The notes under the pieces are model-generated. The model searched no databases. It had not been told where the DNA came from and saw nothing but the letters and a program-made list of their open reading frames with translations. This document shows, in pieces, positions 17,763 to 27,586 of a stretch of 64,000 nt of DNA; position 1 is the stretch's first letter, and every line of letters begins with the position of its first letter. The DNA is from Aureococcus anophagefferens. Its lineage: Eukaryota; Sar; Pelagophyceae; Pelagomonadales; Pelagomonadaceae. Location of the stretch: contig NW_008705561.1 in assembly GCF_000186865.1 (NCBI RefSeq), positions 769,168 through 833,167 of the forward strand, given 5' to 3'. Position numbers and translations under genes: made by a program.

Positions 17763-20700
17763 CTAGATCCCCGCGGCCGCAGCGAAGAGGTTCCCCATGG
17801 AGCCCGCCGCCTTCGGGGGCGGCGCGCGGCGCACCTGGAGCCGCGCGCGCCGCGCGCCCTTCTCGCGCAGGCCCCGCGTCGCCTTGAGGTTCGCGCCGCG
17901 CTGCTCCGCCTCGACGTCGGGCATGCGCGCCAAAGCGGTGTCGCCCTCGGTGAGCCGCAGCACCGCGGAGCTCCCCGGCCCCTTGAGCGGCACGGACCGC
18001 TGCAGGATGCGGTCGATGGCGCACGTCGCCTGCAGGCACTGGAAGTCGAAGCGGCGCAGGTGGCTCGCGAGCTGGTCGCTCGGGCCCGCGCGCTTCGCGC
18101 CGACGGCCACGGCCGCCGCCGCGGCCCTCGCGCCGTCGTCGAGGCCCAGCAGCAGGCGCCCGCCCGGCGACTCGTCCGTCGCCGACCGCCAGGGCCGGAT
18201 GCCCAGCCGGCACTCCTCGAGGCGCGTCCAAAATTCCAGAAACGTGTCGCCGTCGAGGACCCGGGACGCGATCGTCTCGACGGACCGGAGCCGCGACGGC
18301 GCCGCGCGCGCGTTGAGGTCCACGCGCTCGCTCAGGGACACGACCTTGGCGAGGTCCGCGAACTCCTCGGCGAGCGCGCCGCGCCAGCGCCACCAGAACT
18401 TGCCGCCGTAGACCTCGCTCACCGCGCAGAGCGCGCCCCGGGAGAAGTCGAGATACGCCGTCGCGGCCTCCGGGTCCTCCGCGGCGTCGCGCGCCTGGTC
18501 CAGCCCGCCGCCGCGCCGTCGCGCGATCTCCGCCAGCGCCGCGTCCCGCGCCTCCTGCTCGACGACGGCCCGGCCCCGCTTCGCGACGTCCGCGTCGCGC
18601 TGCTTCGCCCGTTCGCGGAGCGCGTACGCGCTCGGGTCGTCGGCCAGCGATTTCTGCAGCCGCACCAATTCCAGCGCCTCGTCGGTCGCGTAGGGCACGA
18701 AGTGGACGTAGGACGTCACGGCCGCGCAGCCGTCGCGCCGGCGCGCCCACCGCGCGAAGAGGGCCTTTGCGTTGGACAAAGCTTTTGCCGTAAGAGGCTC
18801 CAATCGCCACTCGGCCCGGAGCTGCGCCACGACCCCCGCCAGCGACGTGCAGCAGAGCCGCGCCGTCGCCGTCGCGCCGTCGAAGGCCAACAATTCGACG
18901 ACGCTCTCCACGAAGGTCTGGGGCAGGAGCGCGAGCTTCCCCGCTCGCCTCAGATCCGGCGGCGACAGCGCGACCATCGGCCCCAGCCGCCTCGACCCGC
19001 GCGCGACGGCCGCGAGGCGCGGCGGCCGCGACGACCCGTCGTCGGCCTCGCCGTCGCCCCAGAAGAGGACGAGCGGCGGCCCGCCGCCCTGGGCGCCCGC
19101 GACGAAGATGTCCTCGGACCGGACGAGCGTCGGGTCCGCGTCCGTCGCGCAGCCCCGGAGCGGCGGCGCGACGGCGACCTCGCGCTTCGCGTCCGTCAGC
19201 ACGACGACGGACGTCACGAGCCCCGTCGGCGCGCCGAAGACGACGACGCGGCCCGGCACGCGCCGCCGGTCCGCCATCGTCTTCCGCATCTCCTCCGCCG
19301 TCGCGCCCGCCAACCGCGCGGACCAGTCCTCCTTGTTCCGCACGTCGCCCACGGCTAAATCGCCGTCGCGGCTCCAGGCGACGCAGGTCGGCCCGTTCAA
19401 CGCCACGCCGTGGTCCCCCCGGAAGTCGCGGATCCACCGGCACTGCGCGTCGAACAACGCGTGGCGCTTGCAGCTGTACATGAACGTCGCGACGCGGTCG
19501 TTGCCCGAGTCGGCGACGGCGACGACGCGGAAGGGCCGACCGCCCCAGGGGTCGCCGTCCAGGGGGTAGTCGAGGTCGTGCTGCGCCGCCAGGAGCGGCA
19601 GCAGGTCCGACAAGCGGTCCACGGTCAAGGCGTAGTCGACGGCGCCGGAGATCGCGCGCGGCCGCGCGCCGACGCCGTCGACCTTCGCGTAGTACTTCCG
19701 CGCGACGTCGGGGTGCACCTTGGCCTGGAAGGGGCCGACCCAGTAGCGCTCGGGCGTGAGGCTGCGGATCTCGTGCTCGTCGATCTCCGCGTGCTTGTAG
19801 GACTCGTGGCTCACGTAGCATAACAACAAATCGCCGCGGCTGCTCGGGTCCACGCGGACGCGCCACGTGCCGACCTTGGCGTCCTGCATCGTCGCGTGCG
19901 CCTCGGACCGGTTCACGGCGCCGAGCCACCAGCTCGGGCAGTCGCGCTCCCAGTCGTGGAGGAGGCCCCGGGCCTTGCCGACGGCCCGGAGGCCGTCGAT
20001 GGCGTGGCGCGCGGCGACGTCCGTGGGCTCCCGGAGCTCCCAGACCGGGGGGCGCACGGGCTTCGGGGGCGGCGGCGGCGCGCCGTCCTCGCCGTCCTCC
20101 GCGTCGGCCTTGGCTTTTGCTTCCTTCTCCGCCTTCTCGGCCTTCTCCCGCTCGGCCTTCTCCTTCGCGCTCTCCCTCTTGAGCTTCGGCTTCTTCGCGT
20201 CGTCGTCGCCGCCGAGGTCCGCGGCGGGCGGCGCCGCCCTGCGGACGTAGCCGCGCTTCGGCGCCGGGCCGTTGAGCGTGAACGCGTGGGCCGTCTCGTT
20301 TACGTCGTCGTCGAGGCTAAACGCCTGGACGCGGTTGTTGCCCTCGTCCGCGACCAGGATTTCGTCGGGGTCCCGCGTCCAGGCGATGCCCCCCGGCATA
20401 TATAGCAAATAGTCGTCGTCGCCCTGGACCGTGCCCCCGAGGTTCCGCACGTGGTGCCAGCCCTGCTTGCCCCTGTCGTCGGACCGCTCGAAGATCTGCA
20501 CGCGGCTCCGCTCGCGGTCGCAGACGGCGACCTTGCCGGGCAGCGTCGCGTCGCGCGCCTTGGCGCCGCGCGCGGCGCGCGCGCGCGCGAAGAGGTCCAT
20601 CTCCGCGTAGAGGCCGTCCTTGTCCTTGGCGTCCTGCCGCTTGCTCGGGTCCTCCCTGGCGGGCTCCAGCGCGACGCCGCTCGGGTCGCTCCAGGCCTCC

Positions 20701-20912
20701 TCGTCGCCGTGGGGGAAGCCGAACTCCTCGCCGTCGATCTGCCGCCGCGTCGGCCCGATGTCCACGAGCCGCCCGCGCCCGCCGCCGTCGATGGCGGCGA
20801 CGACGCCGCTGCCGTCGTTCGCCGGGCCCATGGGCGCCGAGATGAGCCGGAACGAGCCCGCGATGCCCGACAGGTCGTCGGCCTTGCAACCCCGCCAGTC
20901 CCGGGCGAACAT
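17763..20912 (-). CDS. Large NHL-repeat protein, 1049 aa
   Basis: This is a 1049-residue cytosolic-looking protein with at least two clear NHL-type blades: ILVADEGNNRVQAFSLDDD (about residue 195) and VVAVADSGNDRVATFMYSCKR (about 470), plus PTCVAWSRDGDLAVGDV. A highly charged Lys/Glu/Ala segment (RESAKEKAEREKAEKAEKEAK) interrupts the propeller. A middle unit (TWRVRVDPSSRGDLLLCYV) is unassigned. The C-terminal 300 residues are helical (LRERAKQRDADVAKRGRAVVEQEARDAAL) and unassigned. No RING or B-box is visible, so a TRIM-type ligase is unlikely. Its stop is 38 bp from that of the convergent FG-GAP gene. Confidence 0.65.
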   Translation of the reverse strand: MFARDWRGCKADDLSGIAGSFRLISAPMGPANDGSGVVAAIDGGGRGRLVDIGPTRRQIDGEEFGFPHGDEEAWSDPSGVALEPAREDPSKRQDAKDKDGLYAEMDLFARARAARGAKARDATLPGKVAVCDRERSRVQIFERSDDRGKQGWHHVRNLGGTVQGDDDYLLYMPGGIAWTRDPDEILVADEGNNRVQAFSLDDDVNETAHAFTLNGPAPKRGYVRRAAPPAADLGGDDDAKKPKLKRESAKEKAEREKAEKAEKEAKAKADAEDGEDGAPPPPPKPVRPPVWELREPTDVAARHAIDGLRAVGKARGLLHDWERDCPSWWLGAVNRSEAHATMQDAKVGTWRVRVDPSSRGDLLLCYVSHESYKHAEIDEHEIRSLTPERYWVGPFQAKVHPDVARKYYAKVDGVGARPRAISGAVDYALTVDRLSDLLPLLAAQHDLDYPLDGDPWGGRPFRVVAVADSGNDRVATFMYSCKRHALFDAQCRWIRDFRGDHGVALNGPTCVAWSRDGDLAVGDVRNKEDWSARLAGATAEEMRKTMADRRRVPGRVVVFGAPTGLVTSVVVLTDAKREVAVAPPLRGCATDADPTLVRSEDIFVAGAQGGGPPLVLFWGDGEADDGSSRPPRLAAVARGSRRLGPMVALSPPDLRRAGKLALLPQTFVESVVELLAFDGATATARLCCTSLAGVVAQLRAEWRLEPLTAKALSNAKALFARWARRRDGCAAVTSYVHFVPYATDEALELVRLQKSLADDPSAYALRERAKQRDADVAKRGRAVVEQEARDAALAEIARRRGGGLDQARDAAEDPEAATAYLDFSRGALCAVSEVYGGKFWWRWRGALAEEFADLAKVVSLSERVDLNARAAPSRLRSVETIASRVLDGDTFLEFWTRLEECRLGIRPWRSATDESPGGRLLLGLDDGARAAAAAVAVGAKRAGPSDQLASHLRRFDFQCLQATCAIDRILQRSVPLKGPGSSAVLRLTEGDTALARMPDVEAEQRGANLKATRGLREKGARRARLQVRRAPPPKAAGSMGNLFAAAAGI

Positions 20913-21057
20913 GTTGTTGTTTTCAGTCCTGGGCTAGCCTATAGGCGCGGCTGCCCGCCTCATGCCCGCGCTGGGTGGCATGCAACTTGTATGCAATCAG
21001 CGGTGTTGCTGCCCGGGCAGCATGGGGATGGGCTGCCCCGTCGGGAACCCATGGAGA

Positions 21058-21558
21058 ATGCGACATCAACCCTCTTTGCTCGTCTTCTGCCTCGTCGCCG
21101 CGGTCTCCACGACGGCCGCCGACGACGCGCCCGCGCCGACGCCCCTGCCGTGCCCTGTGGGGCCGCGCTGGTCGCGGCAGGCCAAGGGCGTCGACGTCGA
21201 CGGCGGCGGCGCCTACGCGACGGCGGTCTGCTCGAACATGGGGACCTGCCGGGCCGATGGTATTTGTGTTTGTGATAGTCACTACGTCGGCGACGCCTGC
21301 GAGACGCTCGCGTGCTCCCCGGGCGGCGCGGCGGGCGTCAACGACTGCACGAACGGGACGTGCGCGCTCTGCGCCATCGACGCGGACTGCCCCTACGTCG
21401 AGACGGACTACAAGTGCACGCGGGAGCTCCTCGGCGGCCTCATCTCCCTGCCGAAGCCGTCGAAGTGTTCGAAGAAGCGCGCGCGCGACTGCGAGCGAGA
21501 CTTCCCGCCCAGCTGCGCCTGCAGCTGCGTCGAGTGCGGCACGGAGGCCGACTACTAA
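21058..21558 (+). CDS. Small secreted Cys-rich (EGF-like) protein
   Basis: A 166-residue protein starting MRHQPSLLVFCLVAAVSTTAADD, a signal peptide. The mature part is Cys-rich: CSNMGTCRADGICVCDSHYVGDAC matches the EGF-like (laminin/tenascin type) spacing, followed by CTNGTCALCAIDADCPY and a terminal CSCVEC. The role is unknown; an extracellular or cell-wall protein is likely. An upstream Met extends the frame by 32 residues but buries the signal peptide, so ATG 21058 is preferred. Confidence 0.65.
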   Translation: MRHQPSLLVFCLVAAVSTTAADDAPAPTPLPCPVGPRWSRQAKGVDVDGGGAYATAVCSNMGTCRADGICVCDSHYVGDACETLACSPGGAAGVNDCTNGTCALCAIDADCPYVETDYKCTRELLGGLISLPKPSKCSKKRARDCERDFPPSCACSCVECGTEADY

Positions 21559-21699
21559 TTCGAAATTTCCCTGGGTGCTGCCGGTGGCGGACGCCCCAGG
21601 CTTGGCGTGGGGCGCATCGGCCGGCATCGGCGCGCCGGGCGCCGGCGCCGCCACTTGCCGTCACGAGTCTTCTTGAACTTGCCAACGACTCGCCGAGCA

Positions 21700-23928
21700 A
21701 TGATGCTACAGCAGTCCGGCGGGCAGCCCGCGATGATGCGGTGCTTGTTCTTGCTCGTCGTCGCCGCGTCGAGCGCCGTCGCGTCGGCGCAGCAGAAGCT
21801 CACGAAGGTCGCGGCGATCCAGATGAGCATGTCGACCAGCTTGGAAGCCAACGTGGACAAGGCCCTAAACCTCGTCGCCGAGGCGGCCGACGACGGCGCG
21901 AAGATCATCGTGCTGCCGGAGCTCTTCGCAGCTCGCTACTTCGCCATCGAGGAGAATCCCAAGTGGTACGCCATCGCGGAGCCGCTGGCGAACAACAGCC
22001 GCTTGGACAAGTTCGCGGCTTTGGCGAAGGACCGCGGCGTCGTCGTGATCTACCCGTTCTACGAGGTCGCGGCCAACGGCGCGACGCACTACGACAGCGC
22101 GGCGGTCATCGACGCCGATGGCACGGTGCTCGGCCCCTATCGTAAGAGCCAGCTGCCCGAGGACGACGGCTGGTTCGAGAAGTACTACTTCGCGCCCGGC
22201 CAGACGGGCTTCGAGGTCTGGGACACGCAGCACGGCAAGGTGGGCGTCGCCATCTGCTGGGACCAGTGGTTCCCGGAGACGCACCGCCTGTTGACGCTCG
22301 CGGGCGCCGAGGTCGCGGTGTTTCCGACGGCCATCGGCTTCGGTCCCGTCGCGCGCTGGTACGATCCCTGGCAGCTCGGGTCCTGGGTCGCGGCGCAGCA
22401 GGGCCAGTCCGTGGCCAACGGCCTGCCGTTGGTGGTGGCGAACCGCGTGGGCCTGGAGCCGTCGCCGGACCGCGAAGATCGCACCATCTCGTTCTGGGGC
22501 AACGCGTTCGTGACGTCCGCGGCCGGCGAGATCGTCGCGCGCGGCGACAACGCCTCGGAGACCGTCGTGTCGGCCGTCGTCGACCTCGGACCGAACGTGA
22601 ACCGCGACATCTGGCTCCGGGACCGCCGCGTCGATCTGTACGGCGGGCTGCTCGAGAGCGACCTGCGCGCGACGACGCGCCAGTTCCCCGCGGAGTGGGA
22701 GCCCCACGAGGCTGTCTGGCTCGGCTTCCCGCCCTTCCTCTACACGAACGCGTCGGGCCCCACGAACCGCGACGCGTCCGCGGCCGTCTGCTGCGCCCTC
22801 GCGGATCACGGCGTAAAAGTCCGCGTCGCGACGGCCGACGCGGCCGAGACGGCCGCGGCGCGCCGGCTCCTCCGCGGCGCGTGCGCGAAGCACGCCGCGT
22901 CGACGGACGCGTCCGCGGCCATCGAGCTCGTCGAGGGCATCCCCCACGACGACGCGTGGTGGCGCGACATGGGCCCGCAGTTCCTCGACGGCGGCGCCGT
23001 GCTCGACACGGCCTTCGACGGCTGGGGCTACGCCGTCGCGCAGCCGGCCGACGCCTACTTTTGTTCCTCCGCGGCGACGGAGGACAACGTCGACCGCCTT
23101 ACGGCGCTCGCGCTCGGCCGCGAGACCAAAATCGCGACGGACGTCGTCGTCGAGGGCGGCAACGTCGAGGTCTTCCGCGGGTCCGGGAAGGATTCGCTGC
23201 TCCTGTCCGTCGAGGCCGTCCAGGTCCAGCGGAACCCGTCTTTAAATGCGTCGCAGATCGCCGCGAGGATGGCGCGCGCGTACGGCTACCCGGAGCTGCT
23301 CTGGCTCGCCGAGGGCAACGTCGACGACGAGTTCCCCTGGCGCGGGCCCGTCGACGTCCACGGCGAGGCCGTGTATACCTACGGCACGGGCGGCCACGTC
23401 GACGAGGTCGCGCGGTTCGCGCCGGACGGGCGGGTCCTCCTGGGAGTCGCGAACGCGGACGCGCGAGGCCCGCTCTACGACGAGGCGCGCCGCCGCGACG
23501 CCGCGAACCGCGAGACGCTCGCCGCACGCGGGCTGGAGGTCGTGGAGATCGAGCAGCCCGAGTTCCTGGTGGCGAAGGTCGCGCCCGGCGACGGCTACCT
23601 CTACGACACGCTGAAAGGCATCGACTACGGCGCCTGCGACGCCTCCGAAAAGTGGACGCGGTGCCAGGCCTTCCCTGACGGCGACGACGTCAAGGTTTTG
23701 GTCGCGGCGTCGTACCTCAATTACCTCGTCACGAACGGCCTCGTGCTGATGCAGAAGTACTGCGTCCCGGGCCGCTGCGCTTCGGGCGCCGCCGCGGCCG
23801 ACGCCGCGGCGAAGAAGGCGCTGGAGGCGGTGTTCGCGGACCGAAAGGTCGTCGCGCTCGACATGTACCCCGTGAACCTCGGCGGCGGCGGCGTCCACTG
23901 CTACACGCACCAGCAGCCCGCGCTCTAG
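21700..23928 (+). CDS. Fused N-carbamoylputrescine amidase (AguB) - agmatine deiminase (AguA)
   Basis: A 742-residue single-frame protein. Residues about 31-320 are a nitrilase-family N-carbamoylputrescine amidase with the Glu-Lys-Cys triad: Glu74 in VLPELF, Lys149 in YRKSQLP, Cys186 in VAICWDQWFPE, and the YFAPGQTGF block. Residues about 328-742 are an agmatine deiminase (PPADalpha, AguA): EPHEAVWLGFP, DDAWWRDMGPQF, VVEGGNVEVF, LAEGNVDDEFPWRGPVDVH and terminal GGGGVHCYTHQQP with catalytic Cys734. Together they would convert agmatine to N-carbamoylputrescine and then putrescine. An internal Met (MMRCLFLLVVAASSAVASAQ) suggests a signal peptide and therefore secretory or vacuolar location. The start is chosen at ATG 21700; ATG 21733 or 21736 is equally possible. 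Confidence 0.9.
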   Translation: MMLQQSGGQPAMMRCLFLLVVAASSAVASAQQKLTKVAAIQMSMSTSLEANVDKALNLVAEAADDGAKIIVLPELFAARYFAIEENPKWYAIAEPLANNSRLDKFAALAKDRGVVVIYPFYEVAANGATHYDSAAVIDADGTVLGPYRKSQLPEDDGWFEKYYFAPGQTGFEVWDTQHGKVGVAICWDQWFPETHRLLTLAGAEVAVFPTAIGFGPVARWYDPWQLGSWVAAQQGQSVANGLPLVVANRVGLEPSPDREDRTISFWGNAFVTSAAGEIVARGDNASETVVSAVVDLGPNVNRDIWLRDRRVDLYGGLLESDLRATTRQFPAEWEPHEAVWLGFPPFLYTNASGPTNRDASAAVCCALADHGVKVRVATADAAETAAARRLLRGACAKHAASTDASAAIELVEGIPHDDAWWRDMGPQFLDGGAVLDTAFDGWGYAVAQPADAYFCSSAATEDNVDRLTALALGRETKIATDVVVEGGNVEVFRGSGKDSLLLSVEAVQVQRNPSLNASQIAARMARAYGYPELLWLAEGNVDDEFPWRGPVDVHGEAVYTYGTGGHVDEVARFAPDGRVLLGVANADARGPLYDEARRRDAANRETLAARGLEVVEIEQPEFLVAKVAPGDGYLYDTLKGIDYGACDASEKWTRCQAFPDGDDVKVLVAASYLNYLVTNGLVLMQKYCVPGRCASGAAAADAAAKKALEAVFADRKVVALDMYPVNLGGGGVHCYTHQQPAL

Positions 23929-24037
23929 GGGTACATGCTGAAGATGTTAACCAAAACGTTGCCTTGAGCTTGAACCGCTCTCCGGTCATCATCACCGCCT
24001 GTCGCGTCGCGCGCTGAACACCACGCGAACGGACAGC

Positions 24038-25288
24038 ATGGCCCCGGTGAACGTGCTCATGATGGGCACGGGCGAGTACACGACGGGCTGGGTCGGCAAG
24101 AAGAGCGACAGCGACAAGTCCACGGGCGTCGTGGGCCTGGTCATGCTGGACCTGAAGCGCCGCGGCAAGGTGGGACGATTGGGCATGTGCGGGACGAACG
24201 GCACGAAGCTGCCGGCGATCCGGGACCACATGGCGGCCCTGGGCGAGGCCTACGAGGGCATCGACCCGTCGACCATCGAGACCTTCCCGGCGGACGACGT
24301 CGTCGACCGCGAGGCGTACAGGGGCGCGGTCGCGTCGTTCGCGCCGGGCGACGTCGCCATCGTCTTCACGCCCGACGACACGCACTTCGCCATCGCGCTG
24401 GCCTGCATCAAGCGGGGCGTGCACGTCATGATCACGAAGCCGCCCGTGAAGACGCTCGCGGAGCACAACGCGCTCGCGGCGGCGGCGGCGGAGGCGGGCG
24501 TGCTCTGCGTCGTCGAGGTCCACAAGCGCTTCGATCCCATCTACCGCGACGCGCGGGACCGTATTGCCAGTTTGGGCAACTTCTCCTTCTTCCAGGCCTA
24601 CATGTCGCAGCCGAAGCACCAGCTCGAGACGTTCCGCGCGTGGGCGGGCAAGTCGTCGGACATCTCGTACTACCTCAACTCGCACCACGTCGACTTCCAC
24701 GAGTGGGCCGTCCACGGCCGCGCTAGGCCCGAGCGCGTGACGGCGTTGGCGTCGACGGGCGTCGCCGAGGCGAGCCTGGGGCGGCCCTGCGAGGACACGA
24801 TCACGCTGTCCGTGCAGTGGCGGAACCTGGCCGACGGCGCGCTCGGCCACGCGCTCTACACGTCGTCCTGGGTCGCGCCCAAGTCCGACGTCCACTCCCA
24901 GCAGCGCTGGTTCTACATGGGCGCGTCGGGCGAGATCTCCGTGGACCAGGCGCACCGCGGCTACACCGTCGCGACGGACGCCTCCGGCTACGGCTCCGTG
25001 AACCCGCTCTTCTGGAAGCCGACGCCGTCCAACGGCAAGTTCGTCGGCCAGGCCTGCTACGGCTACGTCTCCTTCGAGTCCTTCGTCGACGCCGCGGCCG
25101 CGCTCAACGCGAAGGCCACGACGCTCGCGGCGTGCGACGCGGACCTCCCGACCATGGCGACGACGGCCGGCGCGACGGCCATCCTCGAGGCCGGCCGCAA
25201 GTCCCTCGACGCCGGCGGCGCGCCCTTCGACCTCGTCTACGCCGACGGCGCCTCGACGACGCCCGTCGACATGAAGCCCGCCTTCTAG
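24038..25288 (+). CDS. Gfo/Idh/MocA oxidoreductase, D-galacturonate-reductase-like
   Basis: A 416-residue protein. The N-terminus [19 protein letters not shown] is the Rossmann loop in the GTGEYTTG form seen in fungal D-galacturonate-reductase-type members. The pattern continues with [26 protein letters not shown] and the Gfo/Idh/MocA catalytic block [12 protein letters not shown] (Lys-Pro). The C-terminal sheet domain has [13 protein letters not shown]. Members use NAD(P)H to reduce sugar acids or aldoses. The exact substrate is inferred, not shown. No targeting signal is visible, so it is probably cytosolic. It follows the agmatine fusion by 109 bp in the same direction. Confidence 0.75.
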   Translation: MAPVNVLMMGTGEYTTGWVGKKSDSDKSTGVVGLVMLDLKRRGKVGRLGMCGTNGTKLPAIRDHMAALGEAYEGIDPSTIETFPADDVVDREAYRGAVASFAPGDVAIVFTPDDTHFAIALACIKRGVHVMITKPPVKTLAEHNALAAAAAEAGVLCVVEVHKRFDPIYRDARDRIASLGNFSFFQAYMSQPKHQLETFRAWAGKSSDISYYLNSHHVDFHEWAVHGRARPERVTALASTGVAEASLGRPCEDTITLSVQWRNLADGALGHALYTSSWVAPKSDVHSQQRWFYMGASGEISVDQAHRGYTVATDASGYGSVNPLFWKPTPSNGKFVGQACYGYVSFESFVDAAAALNAKATTLAACDADLPTMATTAGATAILEAGRKSLDAGGAPFDLVYADGASTTPVDMKPAF

Positions 25289-25458
25289 GATCCGGATCCC
25301 CGGCCGCGTGGGGCTCAGGCTAACGATGCCTTTGCGATACATATCAGCGCAACTCCTCGCGCGGCGCCGCGCTGATCTCGGAGAACGACGCGAGGCCGGG
25401 CGCGTCGGCCCCGTCCGGCAGCCTCCGGACCCGGTCCTCGTGCCCGGGGACCGCGACC

Positions 25459-26574
25459 ATGCCCGCGTCGCCGCCGTCGCCGACGCGCACCATGCCCCAC
25501 CCGCTGCGGGCCCAGATGCGCAGCGACGCGGAGCTGCGCTTCGTGTCGTCGCTGGGCAACCTCGACATGGAGAACAACGGGCCGGCGAGCGTCGCCGCCG
25601 AGAGCGCCAAGAGCCCGCACACGAAGGCGGCGACGCAGCAGAACCTGAGCCAGCAGAAGAAGTTGGCAAGCGCGCTGCGCGACGAGCACGGCGAGCGCAT
25701 CAGCCAGGAGCAGCAGCAGGCCGTCGTGCGGGCCATGCAGGCGCTGGAGGAGCAGCAGGAGCTCGCCTTCGAGCGGCGGGACCTCATCGGCCAGCGCATC
25801 TCCAAGCTCGGGCGCAAGCTCGGCGACACGAAGGAAAGATTAACGGCCGTCGAGAACGAGAACGCGCAGATCGAGCTGCAGGCCGAGGGCATCAAGCAGG
25901 AGATCGCGACGATGAAGGAGGAGCGGGAGCACAACTTACGGGAATTGGAGGCCATGCGCGGCGAGAACGAGGAGATCAAGAGCCGCACGCTCATGGCGCT
26001 CGACCTCCGCATGCACAAGCTCCGCCACGAGATCAAGGACGTCGACCGCGCGCTGAAGAACGCGATCTGGTCCGCGGGCTCGTCGGAGTCGTCGACCTTC
26101 GTCTCCGTCGGCGTCGGCGCGGACACGCCCCTGCCGCCCCTGCCGCCCGTGGAGCCCATCGTCCTCGCGCCCGTGCGGCGCCGCGACGACGAGAGCCAGA
26201 CGGGCGTCGTCGCCCCCCGCAAGGGCGGCGCGGGGCGGCCCCAGACGTCGTCGGCGGCCCAGTCCTTCGGCATCCGCAAGTACGGCATGATGGCGTCCAT
26301 GTCGCTCAAGGACGTCGGCGAGATCGCGCACAAACACGCGAAGCCCGTCGACCTGCTCCAGGCGCACTCCATCGGCACGCGCGGCGACGCGTTGTTGGCG
26401 ACGCTGCTGGGCCACGACGCCGACGCCCACTTCGGGAGCGGACGATCCCTCGCCACGTCCATCTCCTCGCCCTACCTCCGGAGCCTCTCGCACTCGCGGT
26501 CCCTGCCGTCCTGCGGCTCCGCGGCGCGCCGCGCGCGGTCCGCGACGCCGGGCAGGCGGAAGCCCCTCAAGTGA
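25459..26574 (+). CDS. Coiled-coil protein, unknown function
   Basis: A 371-residue protein. Residues about 60-200 form a long coiled coil (SQEQQQAVVRAMQALEEQQELAFERRDL through TLMALDLRMHKLRHEIKDVDRAL). The C-terminal half is low-complexity with Ser/Arg-rich ends (SSPYLRSLSHSRSLPSCGS, RRARSATPGRRKPLK). No catalytic motif or localisation signal is visible. A cytoskeletal or scaffold role is possible but not supported by anything specific. The first ATG of the long frame was taken. Confidence 0.55.
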   Translation: MPASPPSPTRTMPHPLRAQMRSDAELRFVSSLGNLDMENNGPASVAAESAKSPHTKAATQQNLSQQKKLASALRDEHGERISQEQQQAVVRAMQALEEQQELAFERRDLIGQRISKLGRKLGDTKERLTAVENENAQIELQAEGIKQEIATMKEEREHNLRELEAMRGENEEIKSRTLMALDLRMHKLRHEIKDVDRALKNAIWSAGSSESSTFVSVGVGADTPLPPLPPVEPIVLAPVRRRDDESQTGVVAPRKGGAGRPQTSSAAQSFGIRKYGMMASMSLKDVGEIAHKHAKPVDLLQAHSIGTRGDALLATLLGHDADAHFGSGRSLATSISSPYLRSLSHSRSLPSCGSAARRARSATPGRRKPLK

Positions 26575-26613
26575 GCGCGCGCGAGCGCTGCTTCGTTCCG
26601 CGGGCGCCGTAAC

Positions 26614-26748
26614 ATGGAGTTTCGCGCCGGCGATTCGAAGGCTGGGATGTCTGAGCAGCAAGTGAGCAGCAGCGCACGCCCACCACCGGCTACGGCTGCG
26701 AATGAGCCGTCGTTGAACAAGCACATCTATGAAGCAATGCTGCAGTAA
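26614..26748 (+). CDS. Possible short open frame (44 aa)
   Basis: ATG 26614 opens a 44-codon frame beginning MEFRAGDSKAGMSEQQV and ending HIYEAMLQ before TAA. A GTAATC sequence at the end resembles a splice donor, so it could be a first exon. Composition is more balanced than the surrounding shadows, but there is no family match and no downstream exon that I can place. Confidence 0.2.
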   Translation: MEFRAGDSKAGMSEQQVSSSARPPPATAANEPSLNKHIYEAMLQ

Positions 26749-27586
26749 TCCGTAGCTAAGAGACGGTCTCTCGTGCGAGCATTTCAGCGGCCGATGGTGG
26801 AATCTCCACCTTAGAGGGCCCCGCGCTCCTCGAATATGCAGCGACGTGCAACGATCCCAGTGGCTTTGAGGTCCGCAAACATGTGGGTGAGGCACATGAA
26901 AAGACGCGACATCCGGACGATTGCGAGGCGACGCAAACGGGCAGCCCCAGGGGGTGGAATGAGGCGCGGCAGCTTCCCCCGACCCGATTTTCGGTCCCCT
27001 TCGAGTCACAGAGCGTCGGGAATCGTTCGTCATGGGGGCGACCAGATGCCCTCGCGGCAGCTCTTCGGCTCGAGTGGATTTGATCGAGATCACCTCACCG
27101 CCTCCGGGAGGCGTGCGGCGCCGCGGGTGACACGGTGCTCACCGCGCAATGCATGAGGCGTTTGGTGTGACCACACCCGGACAGTCCCCTCGGGAGAGAC
27201 ATCCCAGGGGGTGTTTCTTCGAAGTTGGTCACACCAAACGCCCCCTGGAACTAAGTTGGGCCCCTCGTCGGTCGCCCCCCACCGTTAACGGCCGTTCTCG
27301 TCATCCACGGGCTGCCCCGACGCGAACTAAGTTGCTCGCCTTCGACCGATGGTCTTTCCCGAGCGACTCGCAGCCGGGCCCAAGGCGCGACATGGTCCAC
27401 AGACCGAGCGCCGCGCCAAGTCCTGGAACCGCTGCATCGCGCGTCCGAGCCCGGAGCGAGGCAAAGCCGTGACGTCAAAACTGCACGGCTTCGCTGCTCT
27501 TTGAACCGGTTAACTTTAGCTTAGCCGGCAGTGCGTCCCGCTGCGGCACCATCGCCTGCAACGATCCCGGCGACCTTGTGGCAGCA
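26749..27586. other. Gene-poor region with long inverted repeat
   Basis: About 840 bases, less GC-rich than the flanks, in which I find no convincing protein, tRNA or rRNA. Open frames are short and in conflicting phases. The main feature is the 17-bp perfect inverted repeat near 27157-27242, listed separately. The last part before the next gene presumably contains its promoter. Confidence 0.5.
27157..27242. repeat. 86-bp fold-back with 17-bp perfect arms
   Basis: GGCGTTTGGTGTGACCA at 27157-27173 is repeated as its exact reverse complement at 27226-27242. Inside, ACACCC (27173-27178) can pair with GGGTGT, and CCCCT (27186-27190) with AGGGG, so the whole 86-base segment could form a long imperfect hairpin. 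It may be a miniature transposon, a hairpin RNA or a terminator. No flanking target duplication is evident. Confidence 0.8.

Noticed and set aside
22266..23678. 470-codon alternative frame inside the agmatine fusion
   Set aside because: Arg/Gly-rich with no motifs; the main frame has all catalytic residues.
26749..27586. Possible spliceosomal RNA or other structural RNA gene
   Set aside because: No U1, U2, U4, U5 or U6 signature words were found; only the fold-back is structured.
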